Source of the DNA: Fontisphaera persica
Lineage (GTDB): Bacteria > Verrucomicrobiota > Verrucomicrobiia > Limisphaerales > Fontisphaeraceae
Direction of reading: 5' to 3'
DNA: 64,000 nt
NCBI RefSeq assembly: GCF_024832785.1
Contig: NZ_CP116615.1
Location: forward strand, 1,550,001 to 1,614,000
Of this stretch, positions 1 to 8,574 are shown piece after piece. Below the pieces are notes generated by a model that saw nothing but the letters and a program-made list of their open reading frames with translations, ran no database searches and had not been told where the DNA came from. A program made the translations under genes and the position numbers. How positions within the stretch are numbered: the first letter of the stretch is position 1; the number at the start of each line of letters is the position of its first letter.

Positions 1-516
1 ATTTACTCCAGCGAAAAACACGAGGGTTACAGTCAGATTCTGTCGCAAAAAACCTCGCAGGACGGCGGTCATACCTGGGGAGCAGAGCGTCACATCGTCG
101 AAGAACCAAGGGGCGGCAAATTGCGCCCTGGCATGGGCGTGGTCAGCCGGTTGGCGGACGGCCGCTATTTTCTGGTGTACGAGGTGGTGGGGTTGGGCCG
201 CGGGCTGGTGCATTACAAAATCTCCCCTGATGGCGAACAATGGCCCGGCGGATTAGGCACGCCCATTGAAGGACATGAAGCGGCACCGTATGTCATCACC
301 TTGAGCGATGGACGGCTGCTGTTGACGTCCTGTCAGAATACTTTGTCTATAAGTGAAGACACAGGACGCACCTGGCAACGCGTTGGACGCGAAACCTGGC
401 CCGTCTCTTTTCGTTATACCTGGCCGGCTTTGTATGAAATTGCTCCCGGAGAAGTGTTGGCCGTGCGCTCCGAAGGCATGATCAGATTGCGATGGATCAC
501 TCTGCCCACCCGATAA
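1..516 (+). CDS. Sialidase-like (BNR/Asp-box) protein, C-terminal part
   Basis: The reading frame is open from base 1 and ends with TAA at 514-516, so the start lies before the window. The visible 171 residues contain three Asp-box-like motifs, S-Q-D-G-G-H-T-W, S-P-D-G-E-Q-W and S-E-D-T-G-R-T-W, spaced as in six-bladed beta-propeller sialidases and related exo-glycosidases. In that family the repeats are structural turns rather than catalytic residues, so substrate cannot be read from this part. Secreted sialidase-like proteins are common in verrucomicrobia that degrade glycans. It could equally be a non-enzymatic BNR-repeat protein. Confidence 0.75.
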   Translation: MYSSEKHEGYSQILSQKTSQDGGHTWGAERHIVEEPRGGKLRPGMGVVSRLADGRYFLVYEVVGLGRGLVHYKISPDGEQWPGGLGTPIEGHEAAPYVITLSDGRLLLTSCQNTLSISEDTGRTWQRVGRETWPVSFRYTWPALYEIAPGEVLAVRSEGMIRLRWITLPTR

Positions 517-774
517 CGCCGACAGCATGAGGGAGACATTACAGGAATCATCTACCACCTTGGGAATGCGATGGGGCGCGTCAAAATTAGTCCCCCAAAA
601 TACCCATGGCGCCAACGTATTGCCGCAGCCATTAAACTTGCCCAACCGGTATCAACTACCGGCCCCTCAAGCCGGAAAACGACCAGGGTGAGAGGTTGAC
701 TTCCAGGAAAGAATGCGTCCTTCGAGAGATTCCGCACTCGACACCCCACCCGGCAACCAGATAATGAAAATCGC

Positions 775-1698
775 ATGGCAGATGCGATAACCAGCCCGCC
801 AGGGCTTTCCAAGCGGGCCATATTTTTGCGCCGACTGGGCAGTTCCGTGGTGCTCTGGAGCACCATCATTGCCGCCTTGTTCTCGGGCATCCCGTGGCTT
901 TCAGACGCAGTAGTGGTACTGCTCCTGGGGCTTCTGGCCGTGACCGGCCAATGGGAATTTTACGGCATGGTGGGGCGCCGGCCATTGGTCTGCTTCCGTG
1001 GCTGGGGAATTGTCTGTGGGTTGTTTCTTATTGTGGGCACCTTTGTCTTCCTCCAAGCCGAGCGGCATTTGTACGTGCGTTATCCGGCCGGGGCGGTCAA
1101 TGACTTTGAAGTCGGTTTTCTTATTCTTTTCGTGCTGGGCCTGTGCCTGCGCCAGCTTACGGCAAAGGAAAACCCCCATGGTCTCACGGCCATTGCCACC
1201 ACCCTCCTGGGTCTGATGTATGTGCCGTGGCTTCTCAATTTCATTCAGAAAATCATTTATTTCCCCGGCGTGGACGGCCGTTATTACGTCCTTTATTTCA
1301 TCGTGGTGACCAAATTGAGCGACATCGGCGCCTACAGCGTGGGGTCGCTGATTGGCCGGCACAAGATGATTCCACGCATCAGTCCCGGCAAAACGTGGGA
1401 GGGTCTGGGTGGCGCACTGCTCTTCAGCCTGCTGGGCAGTGTGCTCTGGGTGGCTCTGGCCCCCCAAACCATCAGCGGCATGACGCTGGGGCATGCCCTG
1501 GCGCTGGGGCTCTTGCTGGGCGCCGCCGCCGTCGTCGGCGATTTGATTGAATCCCTGTTCAAGCGCGAGGTGGGGTTGAAAGACTCCGGACGATTATTTC
1601 CGGGCATTGGGGGGATACTGGATTTATTGGACAGTTTGCTGTTTAATGCGCCATTGATGTATATCTATTTAAGATACATCTTGCGATTGGGTGAATAA
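775..1698 (+). CDS. cdsA: Phosphatidate cytidylyltransferase
   Basis: A 307-residue multi-pass inner-membrane protein that makes CDP-diacylglycerol from phosphatidic acid and CTP, the entry step to phospholipid synthesis. Hydrophobic segments fill most of the protein. The C-terminal family signature is visible as SLFKREVGLKDSGRLFPG followed by IGGILDLLDSL. The usual PGHGGxxDRxD is here PGIGGILDLLD, so the His and Arg of the consensus are replaced while the Lys-Asp and final Asp residues remain. dxr follows after 15 bases, an arrangement seen in many bacteria, where uppS often precedes; uppS is absent here. The 258 bases upstream show no gene. Confidence 0.92.
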   Translation: MADAITSPPGLSKRAIFLRRLGSSVVLWSTIIAALFSGIPWLSDAVVVLLLGLLAVTGQWEFYGMVGRRPLVCFRGWGIVCGLFLIVGTFVFLQAERHLYVRYPAGAVNDFEVGFLILFVLGLCLRQLTAKENPHGLTAIATTLLGLMYVPWLLNFIQKIIYFPGVDGRYYVLYFIVVTKLSDIGAYSVGSLIGRHKMIPRISPGKTWEGLGGALLFSLLGSVLWVALAPQTISGMTLGHALALGLLLGAAAVVGDLIESLFKREVGLKDSGRLFPGIGGILDLLDSLLFNAPLMYIYLRYILRLGE

Positions 1699-1713
1699 CG
1701 TCGGGAATCTTTC

Positions 1714-2865
1714 ATGAAACGGGTGGTATTATTGGGGAGCACGGGTTCCATCGGCACCAGCACCTTGAAGGTGGCGGATGATTTGCCAGAGCACTTGCGC
1801 ATCGTCGCCCTGGCTGCCGGTAACAATGTGGAATTGTTGAGGGAGCAGGTCCAGCGCTACCAGCCGCTGGCCGTCTCGGTGGCCGACCCCGGCAAGGCCG
1901 CCGCTTTACGCTCCACCCTGCCCATGCCCGTGCATTCCGGGGTGGAAGGATTGGTCAAACTGGCCACCCTGCCGGAAGCCGATATTGTCTTGATTGCCAT
2001 CGTGGGCACCGCCGGCCTGCAGCCCGCCCTCGCCGCCATCCGCGCCGGTAAGGATATTGCCATCGCCTCCAAAGAAATCCTGGTCATGGCGGGCGAAACA
2101 GTCATGGCCGAGGCCCGGCGGCACGGCGTGCGGGTGCTGGCGGTGGACAGCGAACACTCCGCCATTTTCCAATGCCTTGACGGCAAGCCACCGGAATCGG
2201 TGCGCCGTCTCTGGCTCACGGCCTCCGGCGGCCCCTTTCGCAACACGCCAGCGAGCGAATTCCCGGCGATTACCGTCGAGCGCGCGCTGCAGCATCCCTC
2301 CTGGGTCATGGGCCGCAAAATCACCATTGATTCCGCCACGCTCTTCAACAAGGGCCTGGAAATGATTGAGGCCCGCTGGCTGTTTGACATCCCCATGGAA
2401 CGGGTGGGCGTGCTGGTGCATCCGCAAAGCGTCATTCATTCCATGGTGGAGTTTGTGGACGGCTCCATCCTGGCCCAGCTCTCCACCCCCGATATGTGCC
2501 TGCCCATCCAATACGCCCTGACCTATCCCGTCCGCCTGCCCAGCCAGCGCGTGCAAACCGATTTCCCCAAAATCGGCACGTTGACTTTTGAGGAGCCGGA
2601 CCTGGAGCGTTTTCCCGCCTTGCGGCTGGCCCGCCAGGCCGGAGACATTGGCGGCACCCTGCCGGCCGTCCTCAACGCCGCCAATGAAGTGGCTGTCAGC
2701 GCCTTTTGCGAACGGCGCATTAATTTCCCGCAAATCACCGAGACCGTGGCCCGGACGATGGAAGCGCACACAGTGTGCGCCCACCCTGATTTGGAAACCA
2801 TCCTCGCCGCCGACGCCTGGGCTCGCGCCACGGCGGCGGAAGTCACCCGCCGCCTGCAAAAGTGA
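1714..2865 (+). CDS. dxr: 1-deoxy-D-xylulose 5-phosphate reductoisomerase
   Basis: A 383-residue cytosolic enzyme, the expected family length, converting DXP to MEP with NADPH in the non-mevalonate isoprenoid pathway. The N-terminal nucleotide-binding loop reads LLGSTGSIGTSTL. The metal and substrate region shows AVDSEHSAIFQCL, TIDSATLFNKGLEMIEA and VHPQSVIHSMVEF, all diagnostic of the family. It starts 15 bases after cdsA and probably shares its transcript. rseP, often the next gene in other genomes, is not here; instead a convergent gene begins 15 bases after the stop. Confidence 0.97.
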   Translation: MKRVVLLGSTGSIGTSTLKVADDLPEHLRIVALAAGNNVELLREQVQRYQPLAVSVADPGKAAALRSTLPMPVHSGVEGLVKLATLPEADIVLIAIVGTAGLQPALAAIRAGKDIAIASKEILVMAGETVMAEARRHGVRVLAVDSEHSAIFQCLDGKPPESVRRLWLTASGGPFRNTPASEFPAITVERALQHPSWVMGRKITIDSATLFNKGLEMIEARWLFDIPMERVGVLVHPQSVIHSMVEFVDGSILAQLSTPDMCLPIQYALTYPVRLPSQRVQTDFPKIGTLTFEEPDLERFPALRLARQAGDIGGTLPAVLNAANEVAVSAFCERRINFPQITETVARTMEAHTVCAHPDLETILAADAWARATAAEVTRRLQK

Positions 2866-2880
2866 AGCTGCCTTCGGCGC

Positions 2881-3771
2881 TCAGCCGCGGCGTTCCCAGG
2901 CGGGATGTTCCGGCAGGCAGCGGTCGAAATCGGCAATCAACTTCTGCTCGTACTCGCCCGCATAAGTGCCCTTGAAGAAGCGCTCCAGGGCCTCCTCGTA
3001 AAAACGCTTCCACGAAGCTTCCTCATTGCCTGGATTGATGGGATAAAACAAGGCGCCGTTGGCCTTGGCCGCCTTGAAATCACCCGGCGCATCCCCAATC
3101 ATCAACATTTTTTCCGGCGCGTACTTGCCGCCCGCGGCATATTTGATGTGCTCCGTCTTGGTCCCCATCTCCTGGCCGCAAATCACCCGCACGTGCCGGG
3201 CAATATCATGCTCCTGCCACTCGCGCACCAGCGCCTCGGTGGGCGTCTGCGAGACCACAATCACATCGGCCTTTTCCACCATGCGCAACAAACTTTCCCG
3301 AAACAACGGGAACGGCGGCACTCCATAAACCATCTCCTCGATGAACTTGTTGACCGCCACCGACCACTCATAAACCTGCTTCAAGGCCGTATTGCCCCCT
3401 TCCACTTCCTTTTTCAGCGTGGCATTGCCCAGCTTGGTTTCCCGCGCAATCCACTCATCCAAGGCCGTGGTGTCGGGTATTTTCACTCCGCGCGCCTGCA
3501 CTTCCGGACGCTCCCGCAACAATTTCAGCGCTCGCGACAAGGCCGGGAAACGGTTCACGCCGCGCGTCTTGGAATACAGATTCACAAAATCCCACGCCTC
3601 CCGCGCGTATTTGCTGACCGGCTGGAGGTTGAAATGCTTCACAAACATCGGCGTGAAACACTCCTTGTGCTTCACCTCCATCGTGTCAAACACGCAGCCA
3701 TCGGAATCAATGCCGATGAAAAACTCTTTCGTTGGTTGCAAATCCTTCAGTGCCTGTACCGGGTCGCTCAT
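2881..3771 (-). CDS. HAD-superfamily hydrolase
   Basis: A 296-residue probable phosphatase. HAD motif I is DSDGCVFDT near residues 22-30, giving the nucleophile Asp and the acid/base Asp. Motif IV appears as MLMIGDAPGDFKAAKANG near residues 225-242, and a Ser/Thr motif II candidate is VVSQTP. The long segment between motif I and motif II is mostly helical and would form a large C1-type cap, which sets substrate choice. The substrate cannot be read from sequence. The gene converges on dxr and is divergent from lysS, so it is probably transcribed alone. Confidence 0.8.
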   Translation of the reverse strand: MSDPVQALKDLQPTKEFFIGIDSDGCVFDTMEVKHKECFTPMFVKHFNLQPVSKYAREAWDFVNLYSKTRGVNRFPALSRALKLLRERPEVQARGVKIPDTTALDEWIARETKLGNATLKKEVEGGNTALKQVYEWSVAVNKFIEEMVYGVPPFPLFRESLLRMVEKADVIVVSQTPTEALVREWQEHDIARHVRVICGQEMGTKTEHIKYAAGGKYAPEKMLMIGDAPGDFKAAKANGALFYPINPGNEEASWKRFYEEALERFFKGTYAGEYEQKLIADFDRCLPEHPAWERRG

Positions 3772-3905
3772 AATGTTGTCTAATTTTGTCGGCTAGGTTG
3801 CTGAAGCCCCGCCCCCCCGTCAACTGGATTTGCTATGCCCATCCAAGTCCCCAAAAGCCTTGAACAAGGGGGAGGGTTTCGTGTTTAGTGGCGCGTGGGT
3901 TTTTT

Positions 3906-5360
3906 ATGGAAGAGACAAATGCGTTAATTGAACAGCGCAAGGCCAAGCTGGCGGCCTTGCGAGCCAGGGGCATTGACCCGTTTGCCAACAAATTCACCCC
4001 TTCGGAAACGATTGGCGAGGCGCGCGCCCGCTACGCCGAGGGGCGCCCGGTGGCGCTGGCCGGGCGCATCACCGCCCATCGGGACATGGGCAAGTCCATG
4101 TTTGTGGACATCAAGGATACCACCGGACGGCTGCAGGTGTACGCGCAGAAAAATGTGCTGGGGGACGAGGGGTTTGAGATTTTCAAGCACCTGGATTTGG
4201 GTGATTTCATCGGCGTCCAGGGCACGCTGTTCACCACGCGGACGGGGGAGATGACAGTCAAGCTGGAGTCTTTCACCATTCTGGCCAAGGCGCTGCGCCC
4301 CCCGCCGGCCAAGTGGCATGGGCTGGCCGATACGGAAATCCGTTACCGGCAGCGGTACCTGGACTTGATGGCCAGCGATGAAGTGCGCGAGGTGTTTCTC
4401 AAGCGCAGCGCGATTGTGCGGGAAATTCGGGAATTTTTGCACAGCCGCGGTTTTGTGGAGGTGGAGACCCCCATGATGCAGAGCATTCCGGGCGGGGCGG
4501 CGGCGCAGCCGTTTGTGACGTATCACAACGCCCTGGGCTGCAATTTTTATCTGCGCATCGCGCTGGAGCTGTATCTGAAACGCTTGTTGGTGGGGGGCAT
4601 GGACCGGGTGTTTGAATTGGGCCGCAACTTCCGCAACGAGGGGATTTCGCGCCGGCACAACCCGGAGTTCACCATGTTGGAGGCGTATCAGGCGTATGGC
4701 GATTACGAGACGATGATGGAGCTGACCCAGTCCATGATTTGCCATGTCGCGCAGAAGGTGCTGGGGACGCTGCGCATCGAACATCGTGACGCCGAAGGCA
4801 AAGTAATCCGGACAATTGATCTGACCCCGCCATGGCGCCGGGTGAAATACAAGGATTTGATCTGCGAGAAAGCCGGGCCGGACTGGTTCCAAATCACCCC
4901 GGCGCAGCGGCGGGAGCGGGCGCAGGCGTTGGGGGCGGAGATCGGGCCGGATTACGAGGATTTTGAGGTGACGGGCGCGGTGTTTGAAAAATTAATTGAG
5001 CCGACGCTCATCCAGCCGACGTTTGTCACTCACCTGCTCAAAGAGCTGGTGCCGCTGGCCAAATTATCGCCGGAGGACCGGGATTGCGTGGAGGTGTTTG
5101 AACTGTGCATCAACGGCCAGGAAATCGCGCCGGCCTACACGGAACAGAATGACCCGCTGGAACAGCGCGAGCGGCTGGAGCATCAGGCCGGCGGCGAGCA
5201 ACAGAAACTGGATGAGGACTTCCTGGTGGCACTGGAGCACGGCATGCCGCCCGCGGGAGGCATGGGCATGGGGATTGACCGCTTGTGCATGATGTTGCTG
5301 GGGCAGGAAAGCATTCGGGATGTGATTTTATTTCCGCAACTCAAGCCCAAGACCGATTAA
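3906..5360 (+). CDS. lysS: Lysyl-tRNA synthetase, class II
   Basis: A 484-residue enzyme that charges tRNA-Lys. An N-terminal OB-fold anticodon-binding domain covers about residues 45-150. The class II core shows motif 1 (RGFVEVETPMMQSIPGGAAA), motif 2 (RNFRNEGISRRHNPEF) and motif 3 (GGMGMGIDRLCMML). I chose ATG 3906 because MEETNALIEQRKAKL matches the usual N terminus. A GTG at 3888 adds six residues and lies 11 bases after a GGAGGG sequence at 3871-3876, so it is a real alternative. The gene has no clear operon partner upstream. Confidence 0.97.
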   Translation: MEETNALIEQRKAKLAALRARGIDPFANKFTPSETIGEARARYAEGRPVALAGRITAHRDMGKSMFVDIKDTTGRLQVYAQKNVLGDEGFEIFKHLDLGDFIGVQGTLFTTRTGEMTVKLESFTILAKALRPPPAKWHGLADTEIRYRQRYLDLMASDEVREVFLKRSAIVREIREFLHSRGFVEVETPMMQSIPGGAAAQPFVTYHNALGCNFYLRIALELYLKRLLVGGMDRVFELGRNFRNEGISRRHNPEFTMLEAYQAYGDYETMMELTQSMICHVAQKVLGTLRIEHRDAEGKVIRTIDLTPPWRRVKYKDLICEKAGPDWFQITPAQRRERAQALGAEIGPDYEDFEVTGAVFEKLIEPTLIQPTFVTHLLKELVPLAKLSPEDRDCVEVFELCINGQEIAPAYTEQNDPLEQRERLEHQAGGEQQKLDEDFLVALEHGMPPAGGMGMGIDRLCMMLLGQESIRDVILFPQLKPKTD

Positions 5361-5437
5361 AACTGCTGGGAGAGCATTATCGCCGCCTGTCCAGGAACAC
5401 TGCGCTTGACCTGCGTTCTGCGGTTTCCGCATTGCCA

Positions 5438-5463
5438 CTCATGTGCCTTTGCGGCACATTGAG
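5438..5463 (+). promoter_or_regulatory. Hairpin just before the DUF2017-like gene
   Basis: ATGTGCC at 5441-5447 and GGCACAT at 5453-5459 form a perfect 7-bp stem with a 5-base loop. Flanking CTC and TGAG extend it by about three pairs with one bulge. It sits directly before the ribosome-binding sequence TTGAGG of the gene starting at 5472. With no T-run after it, a terminator for lysS is unlikely; it may stabilise the mRNA or limit ribosome access. Its function is inference only. Confidence 0.35.
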
Positions 5464-5471
5464 GTTGAGGC

Positions 5472-5951
5472 ATGAAACTGGTTAAAAAAGGCGAGGATGA
5501 GGTGATATTCTGGCTTCATCCCAAAGAGCATGCGGCGTTGATGCTCGTGGTGGAACACTACCCCGTGCTGAAGGAAGACTATCAGACGTTGACCCATTCC
5601 CAGGATCCCAAGATCGCCGAGGCCGCGCGGGAGCTGCTGCGTCAATCGCTGGCGGAGCAAAAAGCGGAAAACCTGCGCTTCAAACAAACCTTTTTGCAGG
5701 CCGGGCAGCATCTGAAAAAAATGGGACGTGGCTACCATCTCCTCCTCAAGCCCCAGGAGATGGAGCGATTGCTGCAGGTATTGAATGATGTGCGGGTGGG
5801 GCTGTGGCATGCGCTGGACTGCCCAGATTTGGGCAATCCGGAGGTCCTGAGCAAGGCCAGCGCCAGCCAGTTGGAGAAGTTCTGGACCATGGAACTGGCC
5901 GGTTCGCTGGAATGGAACCTGATTGAGTTGCTGGAACAGTTGGGATACTAG
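5472..5951 (+). CDS. DUF2017-like helical protein next to aat
   Basis: A 159-residue cytosolic protein without signal peptide or membrane segment, mostly helical and charged. Its C-terminal half carries LLQVLNDVRVGLWHAL and a later WTMELAGSLEWNLIELL. These resemble the LNDLRLALG and Trp-rich last helix of DUF2017, a family found beside clpS in actinobacteria (from memory, untested). A strong ribosome-binding sequence precedes ATG 5472. The stop is two bases before aat, so the two are almost certainly co-transcribed. Clp adaptor function is a guess from that context; no catalytic motif is visible. Confidence 0.6.
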   Translation: MKLVKKGEDEVIFWLHPKEHAALMLVVEHYPVLKEDYQTLTHSQDPKIAEAARELLRQSLAEQKAENLRFKQTFLQAGQHLKKMGRGYHLLLKPQEMERLLQVLNDVRVGLWHALDCPDLGNPEVLSKASASQLEKFWTMELAGSLEWNLIELLEQLGY

Positions 5952-5953
5952 TT

Positions 5954-6631
5954 ATGCGCTGGATGCGGTCGGGGTTGGCACAACTGGACGAGCGCTTATG
6001 GTTCCCTGATCCCCGGCGGGCCTTGCGGGGAACGTTGGACGGACTGGTGGCCATTGGGGGGGACTTCTCCCTACCCCGCCTCTTGCTGGCCTATCGCAGC
6101 GGGATTTTCCCGTGGACCGCCGACCCCATCACCTGGTGGTCCCCTGACCCGCGGGCCTTTTTTGAGCTGGACCAGTTTCATGTGCCGCGCAGCCTCGCCA
6201 AAGTCATCCGCCAAGGACGATTCACCATCACTTTCAACCAGGCTTTTCGCCAGGTGATTGAAGGCTGCGCCCGGCCCCATGAGCCGGGGCGCTGGATCAC
6301 TGCGGAGTTCATTGAAGCCTACACGCGGCTGCACGAGGCCGGTCATGCGCACAGTCTCGAGTGCTGGTATCAAGGAGAACTGGCCGGTGGCATCTACGGG
6401 GTGGCCATAGGGGGGTTTTTTGCAGGGGAATCCATGTTTCATCGCGTGGATGACGCCTCCAAGGTCGCCTTGTATCATTTGGTCCAGCGTTTGCGTGAAC
6501 GCCAGTTTGCCTTGTTTGACATCCAGATGGTCACCCCCATCACCGCCCGCCTGGGAGCGGTGGAAATAAGCCGCGAGGAGTATCTGCGCCGTCTCAAGCA
6601 GGCCGTGGCGCTGCCGCGTTCGTTGGTCTAA
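5954..6631 (+). CDS. aat: Leucyl/phenylalanyl-tRNA--protein transferase
   Basis: A 225-residue enzyme that adds Leu or Phe from tRNA to N-terminal Lys or Arg, creating degradation signals read by ClpS/ClpAP. The conserved segments are visible: YRSGIFPWTADPITWWSPDP near residue 50, GGIYGVAIGGFFAGESMF near 140, and DASKVALYHL. The last signature reads FDIQMVTPITARLGAVEI, where the usual His of the T/N-x-H-T/L-A-x-L/F-G motif is Ile. The catalytic-region Asp and Gln are kept. It follows the DUF2017-like gene by two bases. Neither clpS nor clpA lies in the window. Confidence 0.95.
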   Translation: MRWMRSGLAQLDERLWFPDPRRALRGTLDGLVAIGGDFSLPRLLLAYRSGIFPWTADPITWWSPDPRAFFELDQFHVPRSLAKVIRQGRFTITFNQAFRQVIEGCARPHEPGRWITAEFIEAYTRLHEAGHAHSLECWYQGELAGGIYGVAIGGFFAGESMFHRVDDASKVALYHLVQRLRERQFALFDIQMVTPITARLGAVEISREEYLRRLKQAVALPRSLV

Positions 6632-6712
6632 CGCTCTTTCAGCATTTTCGCAGGGTCACTTTGGAGTTTTCGCCTGTGGACTTGCTGTGTAGGCTTGGTG
6701 GCGTTGTCCCTT

Positions 6713-8164
6713 ATGCGACCGAAAAAGGCTGCAAAATCAAGTGGCGGGCAGTCCCCGGCCCCGTCCGTGGAATCGGATGCTTTTGCGACTTCGTGGCATC
6801 GCACCGCCATCCGGGGACTCCTGGCAGTGGCAATGGCCAGTGCGCTGTATCTGCTCTACGTTTCACTGAGCGGTGGCGCCGTGGCGGGATGCGGGCCGGA
6901 TTCGGGTTGTGACCGCGTGTTGCGCAGTCGATGGGCTTACTGGCTGGGAATTCCGGTCAGCGCTCCCGCCTTTCTGGCCTATGGCACTTTGTTCACCTTG
7001 CTGACGCTTTACCCCCGACACAACACCGAAGAAAAGCAGCGGCTTTGGGCCGCACTCCTGGTGGTTTCCGTGCTGGTGGTCGGCGCCGCCACTTGGTTTG
7101 TGGGGTTGATGCTTTTCGTCATTGATGGCCTTTGCCCTTTCTGCCTGGCCGCGCACGGCTCGGCGGTGGCCGCTGCAATCTGGGTGCTTCGTTTCGCTCC
7201 AATCCAAGCCGAGCCTAAATCGCCTCATAAAAAGCAAAAGCTGGTGTACCTGGCGCCATCGCTTGCCCGCTGTGGCCTGGCGGCCGGGCTTGCAGGTGTA
7301 TGCCTCCTTGTAGGCGGCCAACTGGCTTTCAAGAAATCCGGGCATGTCATCAAATCTCTGGGAGCGGAGGCCGTCGCACATGTTTCCACCTCCAACGCAC
7401 CGCCCCCCTTGCCCCAAACCAATGCCGCCACCGCTGCGCCGACAGCGCAAGCCATCACGGCGCCAACCGTACCCACCGGCAATCTGGCAGTTGCCACACC
7501 CCCGCCGCCCCCGCCGTCGCTTCCTCCAAGCAACGTGAACTCGGTGAGCGCCATACCTCGCAAAGGTCGTATCATCACCACCCATCAAGGCGCATTCCGG
7601 TTCAATCTGGATGAAGTGCCATTGTTTGGCTCGGCCGATGCTCCCTTTGTCATCGTGAGCCTGTTTGATTACACCTGCCACCATTGCCACATCATGCACG
7701 CTCACCTGCAAACTGCCCTGCAATATTTCAGCAACCGCCTGGCCATCATCAGCCTGCCCATGCCGTTGGACAGCACCTGCAACCCCTTGGTGCGCCGTAC
7801 TCACCCCACGGCCAGCAATGCCTGCGTGTACGCCCGGCTAGGGTTGGCTGTCTGGCGCGCCAACCGGGAGCGCTTCCGGCAATTCGACGACTTCATGTTC
7901 TCACGACCAGTGCCGCCACCGGTCAGTGAGGCCAGTGATTATGCCGCCAACCTGGTAGGAGCAGATGCTCTAGGACGGGCACTGGCCGACCCATGGATTG
8001 AGGAACGCCTGCGCACCAGCATCTCCCTTTATCACACGAATGCGCTCATCTTGGGCACCGGCGCCATGCCACAATTGGTGTTGGGCAACAAGGCCGTGTC
8101 CGGCAGCCTCAACAGTCCGGGAGAGCTTATCCGGATTCTCAACGAGAACTTGATTAAACCTTGA
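6713..8164 (+). CDS. VKOR-DsbA fusion, periplasmic disulfide formation
   Basis: A 483-residue protein that joins a membrane vitamin K epoxide reductase domain to a periplasmic thioredoxin-fold oxidase. The VKOR half (about residues 30-165) has four to five hydrophobic helices, loop cysteines C60 and C66 (CGPDSGC) and the quinone-side CPFC motif. A Pro/Ala/Thr-rich linker (about 220-280) leads to a DsbA-like domain with the active site CHHC and an AMPQLV cis-proline loop. Such fusions replace the DsbA-DsbB pair, passing electrons from new disulfides to quinone. I chose ATG 6713; earlier TTG/GTG starts add six residues. Confidence 0.9.
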   Translation: MRPKKAAKSSGGQSPAPSVESDAFATSWHRTAIRGLLAVAMASALYLLYVSLSGGAVAGCGPDSGCDRVLRSRWAYWLGIPVSAPAFLAYGTLFTLLTLYPRHNTEEKQRLWAALLVVSVLVVGAATWFVGLMLFVIDGLCPFCLAAHGSAVAAAIWVLRFAPIQAEPKSPHKKQKLVYLAPSLARCGLAAGLAGVCLLVGGQLAFKKSGHVIKSLGAEAVAHVSTSNAPPPLPQTNAATAAPTAQAITAPTVPTGNLAVATPPPPPPSLPPSNVNSVSAIPRKGRIITTHQGAFRFNLDEVPLFGSADAPFVIVSLFDYTCHHCHIMHAHLQTALQYFSNRLAIISLPMPLDSTCNPLVRRTHPTASNACVYARLGLAVWRANRERFRQFDDFMFSRPVPPPVSEASDYAANLVGADALGRALADPWIEERLRTSISLYHTNALILGTGAMPQLVLGNKAVSGSLNSPGELIRILNENLIKP

Positions 8165-8179
8165 GCGGGGCAAAAAGGC

Positions 8180-8539
8180 TTACTGAGGTGCGTTCACCTT
8201 CCGCTCCAATTCTGCAACAAGGGCGATTTGCGCCTGAACCGCAGGGTGCGCTTCTTTGCAGGTGCGGCGCAGCTCCGCCAGTTTCTCGCGCGCCAACACC
8301 AGCTCGGCAGCGGGGCTTGATGTCATCTGGCGCCGGCGTTCCAATTCCGCCAGACGCCGCAATTCGGCCTGCACTGCCGGATGGGCTTCCTTGCAGGTGC
8401 GGCGCAGCTCAGCCAGGCGGGCTTGTGCCGCTTCCATGGCGGCTTGCACGTCTTTGTCCGAGGCAGGCTGCGCCGTCAACATGGCGGCCAGTCCCACAAG
8501 CGACAAAGAGCTTATGGCGGCGACTTTTCGCACGGCCAA
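8180..8539 (-). CDS. Small exported protein with two Cys-containing repeats
   Basis: A 119-residue protein I do not recognise. Residues 1-24 form a likely signal peptide ending near TAQPAS. The mature part contains two copies of a 28-residue unit (42-69 and 87-114) in which the first 17 residues, LAELRRTCKEAHPAVQA, are identical. Each unit has one Cys and is predicted coiled-coil. The pattern resembles the L-x-x-L-R-x-x-x-x-x-x-H-P-x-V segment of Wzz/GumC chain-length proteins. The start is TTG, or GTG 8533 six bases later. It converges on the VKOR-DsbA gene, leaving 15 bases between stops. Confidence 0.55.
   Translation of the reverse strand: MAVRKVAAISSLSLVGLAAMLTAQPASDKDVQAAMEAAQARLAELRRTCKEAHPAVQAELRRLAELERRRQMTSSPAAELVLAREKLAELRRTCKEAHPAVQAQIALVAELERKVNAPQ
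8198..8281 (-). repeat. Repeat unit 2 within the small Cys-repeat protein
   Basis: This is the second copy, encoding residues 87-114. The last third of the unit differs from copy 1 (QIALVAELERK against ELRRLAELERR) but keeps the heptad-like Leu and Glu spacing expected of a coiled coil. Confidence 0.7.
8333..8416 (-). repeat. Repeat unit 1 within the small Cys-repeat protein
   Basis: This segment encodes residues 42-69. Its first 17 codons specify the same amino acids as the copy 135 bases further along the gene, with a few synonymous differences. This points to an internal duplication that has been kept by selection on protein sequence. Confidence 0.7.
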
Positions 8540-8574
8540 AAGTTATCCGTTATCCTGAATTCCGCAAGCCTCTC

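Noticed and set aside
1906-2859. Long open frame antisense to dxr
   Set aside because: dxr is certain and the antisense translation has no recognisable family.
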